The notes beneath the pieces are model-generated. The model searched no databases, was not told the DNA's origin, and saw only the letters and a list, made by a program, of their open reading frames with translations. The position numbers and the translations under genes were made by a program. Positions 10,244 through 18,851 of a stretch of DNA of 64,000 nt are shown piece after piece. The stretch's first letter is position 1. Every line of letters starts with the position of its first letter. The DNA is from Flavobacterium hiemivividum. Lineage in GTDB: Bacteria; Bacteroidota; Bacteroidia; Flavobacteriales; Flavobacteriaceae. The stretch covers positions 124,001 through 188,000 of the forward strand of contig NZ_SMFO01000007.1 of the NCBI RefSeq assembly GCF_004349145.1, in the 5' to 3' direction.

Positions 10244-10265
10244 ATTTAGACGATATATTAATTCT

Positions 10266-11336
10266 TTATACAGTCGCTGGATAATATTTTTTTCGAAACC
10301 AAAAAGCAACATTTACCAAAGCAATTAATGCTGGAACTTCTACTAACGGTCCTATAACGCCAGCAAAAGCCTGGCCGCTGTTGATTCCAAATACGCCGAT
10401 GGCAACCGCAATCGCTAACTCAAAGTTGTTCCCCGTTGCGGTAAATGCAATTGCAGTACTTTTAGAATAATCGGCACCGAAGTATTTCCCAACCATAAAA
10501 CTCAGCACAAACATCATAGTGAAGTAGATTACTAGAGGAATGGCGATTCGAACCACATCCATCGGAATTTGAACAATCAATTCTCCTTTTAAACTAAACA
10601 TGATTACAATCGTGAATAACAAAGCGATAAGAGTAATGGGTGAGATAAAAGGCACGTACTTATTCTGGAACCATTCTTCTCCTTTTAAATGTATTAAAGC
10701 ATATCTACTTATGATTCCCAATGCAAATGGAATTCCTAAATAGATTCCGACGCTTTCTGCGATTTGAGCAATACTAATATTGATATCAAAAGCAGTAAAA
10801 CCAAAATAGGGTGGAAGCACCGTAATAAAAACATAGGCATAAACACTATACAATACCACTTGAAAAATACTGTTTAAGGCAATTAGTCCGGCTGCGTATT
10901 CCCGATTTCCATCGGCAAGATCATTCCAAACGACTACCATAGCAATGCAACGCGCTAAGCCAATAAGAATGACACCAACCATGTATTCAGGATAGTCCTT
11001 CAAAAAAAGTAGTGCTAGGACAAACATTAAAATTGGACCAAGAACCCAATTCAGGAATAAGGAAGCGCCTAAAACTTTTGTATTTTTAAAGACTTCGCCC
11101 ATTTGTTCGTATTTCACTTTTGCTAAGGGCGGATACATCATCAGGATAAGCCCAATTGCCAAAGGAATATTGGTGGTTCCAGAGGAAAACGAATTGATGA
11201 AATTTGAGCTTGAAGGAATGAAGTTTCCAATAGCAACGCCTATTGCCATGGCAAGGAATATCCAAAGGGTTAAATAACTATCTAGAAATCCCAGTTTTTT
11301 TCGGTTTAATGCGGGAGTGCAATTATTGGCAGACAT
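10266..11336 (-). CDS. acr3: ACR3-family arsenite efflux transporter
   Basis: Exports arsenite across the inner membrane. The 356-residue protein shows about ten hydrophobic segments. The segment [13 protein letters not shown] holds the conserved cysteine that ACR3 transporters need, and [20 protein letters not shown] with [10 protein letters not shown] is the family's C-terminal signature. It is the last gene of arsR-DUF6428-arsC-acr3, starting one base after the arsC-like stop, so it is very likely co-transcribed and de-repressed by arsenite through ArsR. Confidence 0.95.
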   Translation of the reverse strand: MSANNCTPALNRKKLGFLDSYLTLWIFLAMAIGVAIGNFIPSSSNFINSFSSGTTNIPLAIGLILMMYPPLAKVKYEQMGEVFKNTKVLGASLFLNWVLGPILMFVLALLFLKDYPEYMVGVILIGLARCIAMVVVWNDLADGNREYAAGLIALNSIFQVVLYSVYAYVFITVLPPYFGFTAFDINISIAQIAESVGIYLGIPFALGIISRYALIHLKGEEWFQNKYVPFISPITLIALLFTIVIMFSLKGELIVQIPMDVVRIAIPLVIYFTMMFVLSFMVGKYFGADYSKSTAIAFTATGNNFELAIAVAIGVFGINSGQAFAGVIGPLVEVPALIALVNVAFWFRKKYYPATV

Positions 11337-11337
11337 A

Positions 11338-11970
11338 TTATAAATTTATTTGTGAGAAGACGTAAAAAAGCGCTGTAGCAATTTGAGTGCTTCTTTCTTT
11401 GTATTTTTCTTCCTGTTGTGGAGTGTTGTCAAATGCCTTTGGATCTTCGAAGGTGATTGCGATTCGTTTTTCGGCACCAGCAATAAAAGGACAACCACCA
11501 TCTGCTTGTGAGCAAGTCAATATCGCTGCAAAATCGGAAAGCGGGTTGAAATAATCATCATAGGTTTTAGAAAAACAGATAATTGGATGTTCATTAGCTG
11601 CATATTTTATGCTGTAAACCGGATTCGTTCCTTCAGAAAGAGTTGCAACTTGAAACCCTGTTTGCTTTAATGTTTTTGCAACCACAGGAAACAATGCAGT
11701 AGCTTCAGTTCCTCCCGAATAGCAAAAAACATTTTTCACATTGAAATGTGCCGCTGCTGTTTGTGCCCAAACTTGAGATAAATGGCTTCTTCTTGAATTG
11801 TGGGTACATATAAAGTTGAGTCGGATTTCTTGCTCCTTATTTACTTTCTCTTGTATAAAATTGATAAGTGGTAGTAGTATAGCTTTACGCTCGGGCGAAA
11901 TAGTTTCAAATTGAAAGGCACGAATTTCATTTACTATCGAAGGGAATATCCCAGCATTTGATTGGATCAT
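11338..11970 (-). CDS. arsC: Arsenate reductase-like protein (low-molecular-weight phosphatase fold)
   Basis: Likely reduces arsenate to arsenite for export by the adjacent transporter. The 210-residue protein carries the P-loop CTHNSRR (C55 to R61, the CX5R pattern) followed by SH, as in LMW-phosphatase-type arsenate reductases. Further cysteines occur in FCYSGG, IICFSK and TCSQADGGC and could provide the thiol relay. It is longer than the ~130-140 residues of the Staphylococcus/Bacillus type, mainly from ~48 extra N-terminal residues; this longer form is common in Bacteroidetes. Whether thioredoxin or another thiol is the partner is not visible. Confidence 0.88.
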   Translation of the reverse strand: MIQSNAGIFPSIVNEIRAFQFETISPERKAILLPLINFIQEKVNKEQEIRLNFICTHNSRRSHLSQVWAQTAAAHFNVKNVFCYSGGTEATALFPVVAKTLKQTGFQVATLSEGTNPVYSIKYAANEHPIICFSKTYDDYFNPLSDFAAILTCSQADGGCPFIAGAEKRIAITFEDPKAFDNTPQQEEKYKERSTQIATALFYVFSQINL

Positions 11971-11988
11971 TTGTAGAGTGGATTTTAG

Positions 11989-12459
11989 TTAACAACAGCC
12001 TCCTCCAGGAGTGCAGCTACTTGATTGATTTGGAATTTCAGACAGCTTTATTTTTTGCTTTTCCTGCGGGATTCCACAGGCATCTTCTGCTAAACAGGCC
12101 GTTTGTTTGTTTACTAAAACAAAATCCTTTCCTTTAAAACCTAAATCGTATTTCCCAATCGTTTCTGCTTGGTATTCTACTTCAATTTCGTAATCTTCAA
12201 TGCCTAAAACTTTTTCAGAAAGTGTGATAATATCCAATAGTTTCTTTGGTTTTAAACGGTGTTCAAAATCATTGGCATCCCACAACTGGAAGTTTACAAC
12301 AGTTTCATTTCGTACTTTTCCACCGCAGTCGATGAAGTTTTTGGTAATTAAACCTACTTCAGTCACGTGAAAATGTTCTGGAACATAAGCGCCGTTTGGT
12401 AACTGAAAAGTTACATTTTCTAATGTGCTGAGTTGTTTTTTAATTTCTGATAATTTCAT
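11989..12459 (-). CDS. DUF6428-like protein of ars operons
   Basis: A soluble 156-residue protein. It resembles the DUF6428 family that accompanies ars genes in Bacteroidetes; the family call is from memory. No catalytic motif is recognised. The C-terminus ends CTPGGGCC, a cysteine tail suited to binding trivalent arsenic, and further cysteines lie in IDCGGK and TACLAEDACG. The gene sits 18 bases after arsR and 18 bases before the arsC-like gene. A role in carrying or buffering As(III) is inference. Confidence 0.8.
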   Translation of the reverse strand: MKLSEIKKQLSTLENVTFQLPNGAYVPEHFHVTEVGLITKNFIDCGGKVRNETVVNFQLWDANDFEHRLKPKKLLDIITLSEKVLGIEDYEIEVEYQAETIGKYDLGFKGKDFVLVNKQTACLAEDACGIPQEKQKIKLSEIPNQSSSCTPGGGCC

Positions 12460-12477
12460 ATTCTTATAATTTAATAA

Positions 12478-12810
12478 TTAACAACATTGATTTTTTCTGT
12501 TTTCTAAATAAGTATCTACATGTTGAAGAAAGCCTCTTATTTTATTGAAGCCCACTTCGTCAAGGCAATAGCAAATAGCATTTCCTTCAAAACTACCTTT
12601 TATGAGTCCAGCGTTTTTTAATTCCTTCAAATGCTGGGATACCGTAGGTTGTGCCAGTGGTAATTCGTTTACAATGTCACCACAAACACAGCTGTTTACT
12701 TTTATGAGGTGCTGTATAATAGCAATACGAGCAGGATGTCCAATAGCTTTAGCTAAGATTGCCAACTCATTTTGATCTTCGGTAAAATGTTCTGTTTTAG
12801 TAATTCCCAT
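12478..12810 (-). CDS. arsR: ArsR-family arsenite-responsive repressor
   Basis: A 110-residue winged-helix repressor. The start is the ATG at 12810 (MGITKTEHFTEDQNELA); an upstream TTG reading would run through the promoter. Seen: AIGHPARIAIIQHLI, then the inducer-site pattern SCVCGDIV (CxC in the DNA-recognition region, as in classical ArsR), and the recognition helix QPTVSQHLKELKNAGLI. The protein ends QCC, a third possible thiol contact. It is the first gene of the ars operon, next to a palindrome and promoter, and probably represses itself until arsenite binds. Confidence 0.93.
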   Translation of the reverse strand: MGITKTEHFTEDQNELAILAKAIGHPARIAIIQHLIKVNSCVCGDIVNELPLAQPTVSQHLKELKNAGLIKGSFEGNAICYCLDEVGFNKIRGFLQHVDTYLENRKNQCC

Positions 12811-12822
12811 TGTGATATATTT

Positions 12823-12834
12823 ATATTGCAATAT
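12823..12834. promoter_or_regulatory. arsR: Candidate ArsR operator
   Basis: A perfect 12-base palindrome, ATATTGCAATAT, lies 12 bases upstream of the arsR ATG and just downstream of the predicted transcription start. Position and symmetry suit an autoregulatory ArsR site. The assignment is inference. Confidence 0.45.
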
Positions 12835-12851
12835 TACGATATACTGAAATA

Positions 12852-12884
12852 AAAAACTAATGTTAGCGTAATTATTTTTACAAA
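12852..12884 (-). promoter_or_regulatory. Candidate ars operon promoter (Bacteroidetes type)
   Basis: On the minus strand, TTTG (12884-12881) and TAGTTTTT (12859-12852) are separated by 21 bases. This fits the Bacteroidetes -33/-7 consensus TTTG-N19-21-TAnnTTTG except for the last base. Transcription would start near 12845, ahead of the palindrome. Confidence 0.5.
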
Positions 12885-12979
12885 TCAATGAAACTAGTAT
12901 GAGGTAGAGTAACGCGCAAATGAAATTGGCAGAACGTAGCCGTATTTTTTTATCGAATTAAGGACTATAGCTTAAAGGC

Positions 12980-13225
12980 TTATTTTGGGATAGCATGAAA
13001 GCCCACAGATTTTACTGCATTCTCAATGTCTTTTATTGAAACGATTTTATTAGTGTATATCGTAAACTCTCTTGGAAATATTTCGATGTTCAAGACAATA
13101 TCATTAATTCCCTCTAGTTTAAGTAGTCTAGTTTTAATTTCGATTAGCTCGTTTTCTTTCATCGCATTAGTCCCAAAAACTTTACCGTGAATTCCTGGAA
13201 TTACATTTTCTGTTAGTAAGCTCAT
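12980..13225 (-). CDS. Small HMA-like ferredoxin-fold protein lacking CxxC
   Basis: An 81-residue protein whose last 60 residues (KTRLLKLEGINDIVLNI ... IKDIENAVKSVGFHAI) follow the beta-alpha-beta pattern of heavy-metal-associated domains. The metal-binding CxxC normally near the first loop is absent, and there is no cysteine at all. It lies 92 bases upstream of the ars promoter on the same strand. It may bind no metal and act as a protein-interaction module. The function is unknown. Confidence 0.6.
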   Translation of the reverse strand: MSLLTENVIPGIHGKVFGTNAMKENELIEIKTRLLKLEGINDIVLNIEIFPREFTIYTNKIVSIKDIENAVKSVGFHAIPK

Positions 13226-13494
13226 GATTTTACAATTTTAAGATTAATATAAAAAACACATGATAATTAAACACGTTTTGTGTAGTTTAAATTTAGTCAT
13301 TTATTTGGATATAAACTTTAAAAGGAGGAACACTTTTTTATTTTCATCTCTAATAATTATTTGAATAGATGAACGGAGTTAAATCTTTAGAATAAAAAAT
13401 TTAGAGCGATTGAATTGCTTAATCATCAGGGTTTGAATAAAAAAAAACAGTAACTTAGTGTGTTGTTTATTAATTAGTTAAATCCTTTGAAAAG

Positions 13495-13851
13495 ATGAAA
13501 AAGCAAGATAAAAATTCAGACACTAAATCTTCTAAAGCAGAACAAGTAAATAAAGATGAAATAGCAGATTCTTTAAACTATCCACCAAGCGAAGATATTT
13601 ACAATCAATTACACAAAGAGATTGATATCAATCCAGCTGATATTACTAAAAATAAGATTCCGGTTGAAATTAATAATCGAAGCGAACTAAATCAGAAAGA
13701 TTTTGAGGAAGACATGGCGGGCGGAGATTTAGACATTCCCGGTGCAGAGTTAGACGATGCACAGGAGGAAGTAGGGAGTGAAGATGAAGAAAATAACCAT
13801 TACAGCATTGGCGGTGATAACCACAATAATTTGGAAGAAGACAATGGATAG
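13495..13851 (+). CDS. Acidic, probably disordered small protein
   Basis: A 118-residue, strongly acidic protein. The N-terminus is Lys/Asp/Ser-rich; the C-terminal half holds GGDLDIPGAELDD, QEEVGSEDEENN and YSIGGDNH, a pattern I associate with a conserved but uncharacterised Bacteroidetes family. There is no signal peptide, membrane segment or cysteine. Composition suggests intrinsic disorder and possibly cation binding. It is transcribed alone, with an A-rich start region. Confidence 0.7.
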   Translation: MKKQDKNSDTKSSKAEQVNKDEIADSLNYPPSEDIYNQLHKEIDINPADITKNKIPVEINNRSELNQKDFEEDMAGGDLDIPGAELDDAQEEVGSEDEENNHYSIGGDNHNNLEEDNG

Positions 13852-13914
13852 CTACTTTTTTATTTCACCTAATCTGGACTATAAGCATTGCTTAAAGCAA
13901 ATAATGATCTTTTT

Positions 13915-15018
13915 TTAATGAATGTTGCTATAAGTATACAATGCAAAAAGTATTAATATCAACGTAATTGCAATTAAATTGATAAGGATTATAATACTAC
14001 TTTTAAACAAGGAAACGAGGAATTTTTCTCCATAAAAACGACGATGTGCTGGAAAAAAATAATAAATCATCCAAAATATCCCTACAGTTCTTAAAGTAAA
14101 ATGAATCCATTCGACTGCTGGGCTTTTTCCAAATAAAGGTAGTAATTTATCAATAAAAAATAGGGTTAAGATTAGTAAAAGTAGAAAGGAGAAATAATGT
14201 AAAGTAAAGATACCACTGTCAAAGTAAAACCACTTTTTCTTATCGTGAAAAAGCCATAAAACTAAAGCAAAAACAGGCATATACATAAATAATAACTTGG
14301 GTAAATTATAGGCAAATGAGTTTGTGAACTTTTCTACGATTTCCTCATTTGTGTTTTCTTGTTTTACGGCCAGCCACTTTCTAAGAAACCAATATTCAGT
14401 GTCGCTTACTTTTACTTCGGCGCTACCATGTTTTTGGATAGAGTCTAATTCCGTCAAGGATTTATAGCCAAAATCCGCTACTTCTTTCTTAATAACGGAA
14501 TCAGTTGTAGGAGTACTATCGATTTTAATAATGCTCGTGGTTTGTTTTAAGATTTTTTTTATGGTGTCATTATTCTGTTGCGACAGCAAGCCCACTTTTG
14601 TTAATCCATCGACGCTTTTCTCTTCGATATGTAAAGAATCTATGGTGGGAATTACTACTTGCTCCTTTATTGCTGTAGGTTCTAAGACTACTTCTTCTGG
14701 ATGATCAGGAAACAAAGAAATCAACAAAAAAGTAACAAAACTGATGAATATATAGAGTCGTATTGGAGCTAAAAAAGACAAACGCTTTCCTGACATATAG
14801 GCTTTAGTCAAGGCGGCTGGTTTGAAAAATAAATAAATAATTGTTCGCCAAAACGCATTGTCATAATGGGTTAAATCTTCGAAAAAATGAATAAAGATAT
14901 GATGAAAAGATTTACGACTTAGGGTGTTTTCCTGTCCGCAATTAGGACAATATCGTTGATCGACAACATGATTGCAATTGAGGCAGGTTTTATCTAAACG
15001 TAGTTTTACTTTTGACAT
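13915..15018 (-). CDS. DUF3667-type zinc-ribbon membrane protein
   Basis: A 367-residue protein starting with a zinc ribbon (CLNCNHVVDQRYCPNCGQ, residues ~14-31). The signature SFHHIFIHFFEDLTHYD and a segment with FFKPAALTKAYMSGKR follow, then a membrane helix near 85-105. A long soluble region (~110-230) precedes about four further helices. This layout matches DUF3667, a Bacteroidetes family without known activity. It stands alone, convergent with the acidic-protein gene. Confidence 0.85.
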   Translation of the reverse strand: MSKVKLRLDKTCLNCNHVVDQRYCPNCGQENTLSRKSFHHIFIHFFEDLTHYDNAFWRTIIYLFFKPAALTKAYMSGKRLSFLAPIRLYIFISFVTFLLISLFPDHPEEVVLEPTAIKEQVVIPTIDSLHIEEKSVDGLTKVGLLSQQNNDTIKKILKQTTSIIKIDSTPTTDSVIKKEVADFGYKSLTELDSIQKHGSAEVKVSDTEYWFLRKWLAVKQENTNEEIVEKFTNSFAYNLPKLLFMYMPVFALVLWLFHDKKKWFYFDSGIFTLHYFSFLLLLILTLFFIDKLLPLFGKSPAVEWIHFTLRTVGIFWMIYYFFPAHRRFYGEKFLVSLFKSSIIILINLIAITLILILFALYTYSNIH

Positions 15019-15472
15019 AGGTATTTAGTGGGGAACAGTTCAAGTTTGTAAATTTATTGTATTTTGGGTTTGTTTTTTTATTATTTCTATAAGATTTAAC
15101 ATGCTCTATAAGTAAAAACTCGCACTATAACTTGATTGGTAGTTTATATTTACGATACTTTGTCTGAAAATTGCGTTTTAGTTTAAAAGCTTAATGCAGC
15201 TGCAGTTAAAGTTTCCTGAATCAGGGCTTAAAGCTGTTTTTAAATTATTTGAGAATCAGGAATTTTATTGTCAGCAAACCGATTTTGCTCCGTCATTTTA
15301 ACCGTGAATTGCCTGATGAATTATTTTTCACTGTTAATAGCTTTAGGTTTAAGACAGATCAATGTACACTTTGGTTTTTGGCTGTAGCCAAAAAAGACAA
15401 TTTTAATGTAAGGGAAATAGTAATCTTCAATTCAAGATTGTATTTTTGATAACAATCTAAAAAAATGACATA
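15019..15472. other. Divergent intergenic region ahead of the arsenosugar operon
   Basis: These 454 bases separate the DUF3667 gene from the AhpD-like gene. A TGCAGCTGCA palindrome occurs near 15194. A 66-codon open frame (15249-15449) has no family resemblance and is not called. The only likely functional element is the promoter/inverted repeat at 15435-15458. Confidence 0.5.
15435..15458 (+). promoter_or_regulatory. Promoter -7 box inside an inverted repeat (arsenosugar operon)
   Basis: TATTTTTG (15441-15448) matches the TAnnTTTG -7 consensus and is framed by AGATTGT (15435-15441) and ACAATCT (15452-15458), a perfect 7-base inverted repeat with a 10-base gap. A regulator bound here would cover the promoter. 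No clear -33 TTTG is seen, so support is moderate. Confidence 0.4.
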
Positions 15473-15808
15473 ATGGAAAAAACATATTACGACCCCGCTG
15501 ACCTTAAAAAATTTGGTAAAATAAGTGATTGGAATGAAGAACTAGGAAGTAAATTCTTTGATTATTACGGAAAAGTTTTCGAAGAAGGAAGTCTGTCAGC
15601 CCGTGAAAAATCACTGATTGCTTTAGCCGTTTCTCATACCGTTCAATGCCCTTATTGTATTGATGCTTACACTGGAGACGGATTAAAAAGAGGAATTACC
15701 AAAGAAGAAATGATGGAAGCTGTGCATGTAGCTGCAGCAATAAGAGGTGGAGCAACACTTGTTCACAGTGTTCAAATGATGAATAAGTACGATAAATTAT
15801 CGATGTAA
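15473..15808 (+). CDS. AhpD-like peroxidase-like protein of arsenosugar clusters
   Basis: A 111-residue carboxymuconolactone decarboxylase/AhpD-fold protein. The redox pair CPYC lies at residues ~60-63, preceded by AVSHTVQ and followed by IDAYTGDGLKRG and HVAAAIRGGATLVH. Homologues are annotated as arsenosugar biosynthesis-associated peroxidase-like proteins because they sit beside ArsS, as here (24 bases upstream). A thiol-disulfide role, such as keeping arsenic trivalent, is plausible but not shown. It is the first gene of a four-gene operon with arsS, a nucleoside phosphorylase and arsM. Confidence 0.9.
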   Translation: MEKTYYDPADLKKFGKISDWNEELGSKFFDYYGKVFEEGSLSAREKSLIALAVSHTVQCPYCIDAYTGDGLKRGITKEEMMEAVHVAAAIRGGATLVHSVQMMNKYDKLSM

Positions 15809-15832
15809 TTAAATAGTTTTAACTGAAATACA

Positions 15833-16888
15833 ATGACCTTAAAATCACTTCACGGTATAAAAAGTGCACTTTCTAAAACAGAAAAACAATTAGAAATTCT
15901 TTCGACAGGTATTTTTGAAGATGGTAGTTTGCCTACTTTTTCTGAAAAGATAAAATCATCAAATCAATTCCCTATACGACCAAAAAAAATTGAGATTCTG
16001 CAACTTAATGTAGGCTATATGTGCAACCAAGTTTGTGCGCATTGCCATGTTGATGCAGGTCCGGACCGTAAAGAGATTATGACTGTTGAAACCATGCAAC
16101 AGTGCCTTGATGTCATAAAAAATACCGGCGTTCATACTTTAGACTTAACAGGCGGAGCACCAGAAATGAATCCAAATTTTAGATGGTTTGTAGAAGAAGC
16201 TTCAAAACTAGGAGTTCAGGATTTTATAGTGCGTTCTAATTTGACGATTATTTTAGCCAATAAGAAATACCATGATTTGCCAGAGTTTTTTGCTAAACAC
16301 AACATCCATGTGATTTCCTCTTTACCTTTTTACAAAAGAGAGAAGACTGATAAACAGCGTGGTGATGGTGTTTTTGATAAATCGATTACGGCATTACAAA
16401 TGTTAAATGAAGTTGGCTACGGAAAACCAAATAGCAACTTGAAATTGGATTTGGTTTACAACCCTTCGGGAGCTTTTTTACCAACAGATCAAAAAGCGCT
16501 GGAACACGATTTTAAGAAAGCATTAAAAGAAGATTTCGATATTGATTTCCATTCACTTTTTGCCATTACAAACTTACCTATCAGTCGATTTTTAGATTAT
16601 TTAATAGCATCTGATAATTATGAAGATTATATGTATGCTTTAGTAGAGGCTTTTAATCCTGATGCGGTGGCTAATGTGATGTGTACCAATACCATTTCGG
16701 TAAGTTATGACGGCTGGCTTTATGACTGCGACTTCAATCAAATGTTAGGGCTAAAAGTGGCTTCCAAAGAAAATCATATTTCTCTTTTTAACGAACAGCG
16801 CTTAACCAATAGAACCATATTAATCTCACAGCATTGTTATGGCTGTACAGCAGGTGCGGGCAGTAGTTGTCAGGGCACCGTTACATAA
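15833..16888 (+). CDS. arsS: Arsenosugar biosynthesis radical SAM protein ArsS
   Basis: A radical SAM enzyme thought to join the 5'-deoxyadenosyl group of SAM to dimethylarsenic, giving the nucleoside precursor of arsenosugars. The 351-residue protein has the [4Fe-4S]/SAM motif CNQVCAHC (C64, C68, C71, CX3CX2C), then DLTGGAPEMNP (the GGE-like SAM contact) and a cysteine-rich C-terminus (HCYGCTAGAGSSC) typical of the 'radical SAM/Cys-rich' family. The central NPSGAFLP and FHSLFAITNLPISRF segments also fit. It ends 17 bases before the phosphorylase ATG. Confidence in the family is high; the substrate is inferred from family and context. Confidence 0.93.
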   Translation: MTLKSLHGIKSALSKTEKQLEILSTGIFEDGSLPTFSEKIKSSNQFPIRPKKIEILQLNVGYMCNQVCAHCHVDAGPDRKEIMTVETMQQCLDVIKNTGVHTLDLTGGAPEMNPNFRWFVEEASKLGVQDFIVRSNLTIILANKKYHDLPEFFAKHNIHVISSLPFYKREKTDKQRGDGVFDKSITALQMLNEVGYGKPNSNLKLDLVYNPSGAFLPTDQKALEHDFKKALKEDFDIDFHSLFAITNLPISRFLDYLIASDNYEDYMYALVEAFNPDAVANVMCTNTISVSYDGWLYDCDFNQMLGLKVASKENHISLFNEQRLTNRTILISQHCYGCTAGAGSSCQGTVT

Positions 16889-16905
16889 TATACTTTTTTA
16901 CAAAT

Positions 16906-17724
16906 ATGAATATAGAAACAATAGATACCACAGTAGATTTTTTAAAGGGAAAAGGATTTTTATCGCCAGAAATAGGGATTGTATTAGGAACAGGTTTAGG
17001 ACAATTAGTAAGTCATATCAATATTGAAGCGGAGATTAATTATAGTGATATTCCAAATTTTCCAGTTTCGACAGTTGAATTTCACTCCGGAAAATTGCTG
17101 TTTGGAACAATAGAAAATAAAAAAGTAGTAGTAATGCAAGGGCGTTTTCATTTGTATGAAGGCTATACCTTGCAAGAAATCACCTTTCCAATAAGAGTTT
17201 TAAATGGCTTGGGAATTACCAAATTATTTATTTCGAATGCGGCAGGTGCGATCAATTTAAATTATAAAAAAGGAGATTTAATGCTGCTGGACGATCATAT
17301 CAATTTACAAGGAGGTTCACCTTTGGCATTTGCAACGGTAGCTGATTTTGGAGACAGATTCACAGATATGTGCGCGCCCTATGATGAAGATTTAAATGCT
17401 AAAATTTTGGCTGTAGCCAAAGAAAATACGATAACGCTTCACAAAGGAGTCTATGCCGCAGTGGTGGGACCACAATTAGAAACCCGAGCGGAATACCGAT
17501 ATTTAAAAGTGATAGGTGCGGATGCCGTTGGGATGAGCACCGTTCCAGAAGTTATCGTTGCTAATCATTTGAGTTTGCCAGTTATCGCGGTTTCGGTTTT
17601 AACGGACGAATGCGATCCTGATAATTTAAAACCAGTAAATATTCCGGAAATTATTGCGATTGCAGGAAAGGCTGAGCCCAAGATGATTACCCTTTTTAAG
17701 ACTTTGATACAAAAGCTGGATTAA
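16906..17724 (+). CDS. Purine nucleoside phosphorylase/MTAP-family enzyme, probably for an arsenic nucleoside
   Basis: A trimeric-type nucleoside phosphorylase of 272 residues. The start at ATG 16906 (MNIETID) is preferred; an upstream start would overlap arsS. Seen: GIVLGTGLGQL (phosphate loop), EFHSGKL, GRFHLYEGY, FISNAAGAIN, GPQLETRAEYR (base-binding Glu E192) and GMSTVPEVIVANH. Where human PNP has N243, this protein has Asp (LTDECD, D234), and where human PNP has the 5'-OH-binding H257, the best alignment gives Ile (VNIPEI, I246). Asp at the first site and a hydrophobic residue at the second are features of MTA phosphorylase, which uses 6-amino purines with 5' substituents. The location between arsS and arsM suggests it removes adenine from the ArsS product. 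Confidence 0.9.
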   Translation: MNIETIDTTVDFLKGKGFLSPEIGIVLGTGLGQLVSHINIEAEINYSDIPNFPVSTVEFHSGKLLFGTIENKKVVVMQGRFHLYEGYTLQEITFPIRVLNGLGITKLFISNAAGAINLNYKKGDLMLLDDHINLQGGSPLAFATVADFGDRFTDMCAPYDEDLNAKILAVAKENTITLHKGVYAAVVGPQLETRAEYRYLKVIGADAVGMSTVPEVIVANHLSLPVIAVSVLTDECDPDNLKPVNIPEIIAIAGKAEPKMITLFKTLIQKLD

Positions 17725-17750
17725 TTGTTTATTAAAAAATACCATAAACT

Positions 17751-18719
17751 ATGAGCTACTTAGATGCTACTAACGATTTATATAAAAATGCAGCCTTAAC
17801 TCCTGATGTAGGACTTTGCTGCACAACAACACCAATTTGGAAATTCCCAGGTTTGGAGATTCCAATGATTATGCAAGAAATGAACTATGGCTGCGGAAGT
17901 ACCATATCAGCTCAAGACTTAATTAATAACCCTAAAATTCTTTACGTAGGTGTTGGCGGTGGAATGGAGTTATTACAATTTTCTTATTTTTCTAGACAAA
18001 AAGGAGGAGTAATAGGAGTGGATGTAGTTGATGAAATGCTGGAAGCCTCTCGTAAGAATTTCATCCTTGCTGAAGAGCAAAACGATTGGTTTAAAAGTGA
18101 GTTTGTAGAGCTAAAAAAAGGGGATGCTTTAAATCTACCAATTGATGACGAAACTATCGATGTAGCCGCACAAAATTGTCTTTTTAACATCTTTAAATCC
18201 GAAGATTTAAACAAAGCACTAAAAGAAATGTATCGTGTATTAAAGCCACATGGCCGTTTGGTTATGAGTGACCCTACATGTGAGCAAGAAATGAATGAAA
18301 CCTTGCGAAATGATGATCATTTAAGAGCCTTGTGTTTAAGCGGAAGTATTCCAATTGCAGAATATATCAAAGCATTGACAGATGTAGGTTTTGGAACAAT
18401 TGAAATTCGTGGTCGTAGACCGTACAGAATATTAGATCCAGAAAACTATTCTACAGAGGAACTTATTTTTATAGAGAGTATAGAAGTATGCGCTATCAAA
18501 GACCCAATGCCGGCTGATGGTCCCTGTGTATTTACAGGTAAAGCCGCTATTTATTTTGGAAAAGAAGACCATTTTGATGACCAAAAGGGGCATTTTTTGT
18601 TAAAGAATCAGCCGTTGGCAGTTTGTGATAAAACGGCAGGAGCATTAGCTAGTCTAGAAAGAAAGGATATTTACATTAGCGAAAGTACTTTTCATTATAA
18701 CGGTGGAGGTTGTTGTTAA
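17751..18719 (+). CDS. arsM: Arsenite S-adenosylmethionine methyltransferase ArsM (arsenosugar-cluster type)
   Basis: Methylates As(III) using SAM in the cytoplasm. The 322-residue protein has the SAM-binding motif ILYVGVGGGME with acidic loop GVDVVDEM, and cysteines where ArsM needs them: MNYGCGS (C48), AQNCLFN (C143) and ALCLSG (C195), corresponding to the conserved NC-x-x-N and C-x-x-G positions. An extra LCC pair (C23-C24) and a tail ending GGGCC (C321-C322) offer further As(III) contacts. It is the fourth gene of the arsenosugar operon, 26 bases after the phosphorylase. It would supply dimethylarsenic for ArsS. Confidence 0.93.
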   Translation: MSYLDATNDLYKNAALTPDVGLCCTTTPIWKFPGLEIPMIMQEMNYGCGSTISAQDLINNPKILYVGVGGGMELLQFSYFSRQKGGVIGVDVVDEMLEASRKNFILAEEQNDWFKSEFVELKKGDALNLPIDDETIDVAAQNCLFNIFKSEDLNKALKEMYRVLKPHGRLVMSDPTCEQEMNETLRNDDHLRALCLSGSIPIAEYIKALTDVGFGTIEIRGRRPYRILDPENYSTEELIFIESIEVCAIKDPMPADGPCVFTGKAAIYFGKEDHFDDQKGHFLLKNQPLAVCDKTAGALASLERKDIYISESTFHYNGGGCC

Positions 18720-18851
18720 TAATTATTTTGAAAGAATTGATTACCGAATTTTATTTTTTAAAGATGAGTTGAAAAACTAACAAACTTTTAAGAATTGTTT
18801 AAAAACCACAACAGCTAAACTGTCGTATATTAGTTTAAAACCATTAAGATT

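Noticed and set aside
15249..15449. 66-codon plus-strand open frame before the AhpD-like gene
   Set aside because: No family resemblance, no convincing start region, and it overlaps the probable promoter of the next operon.
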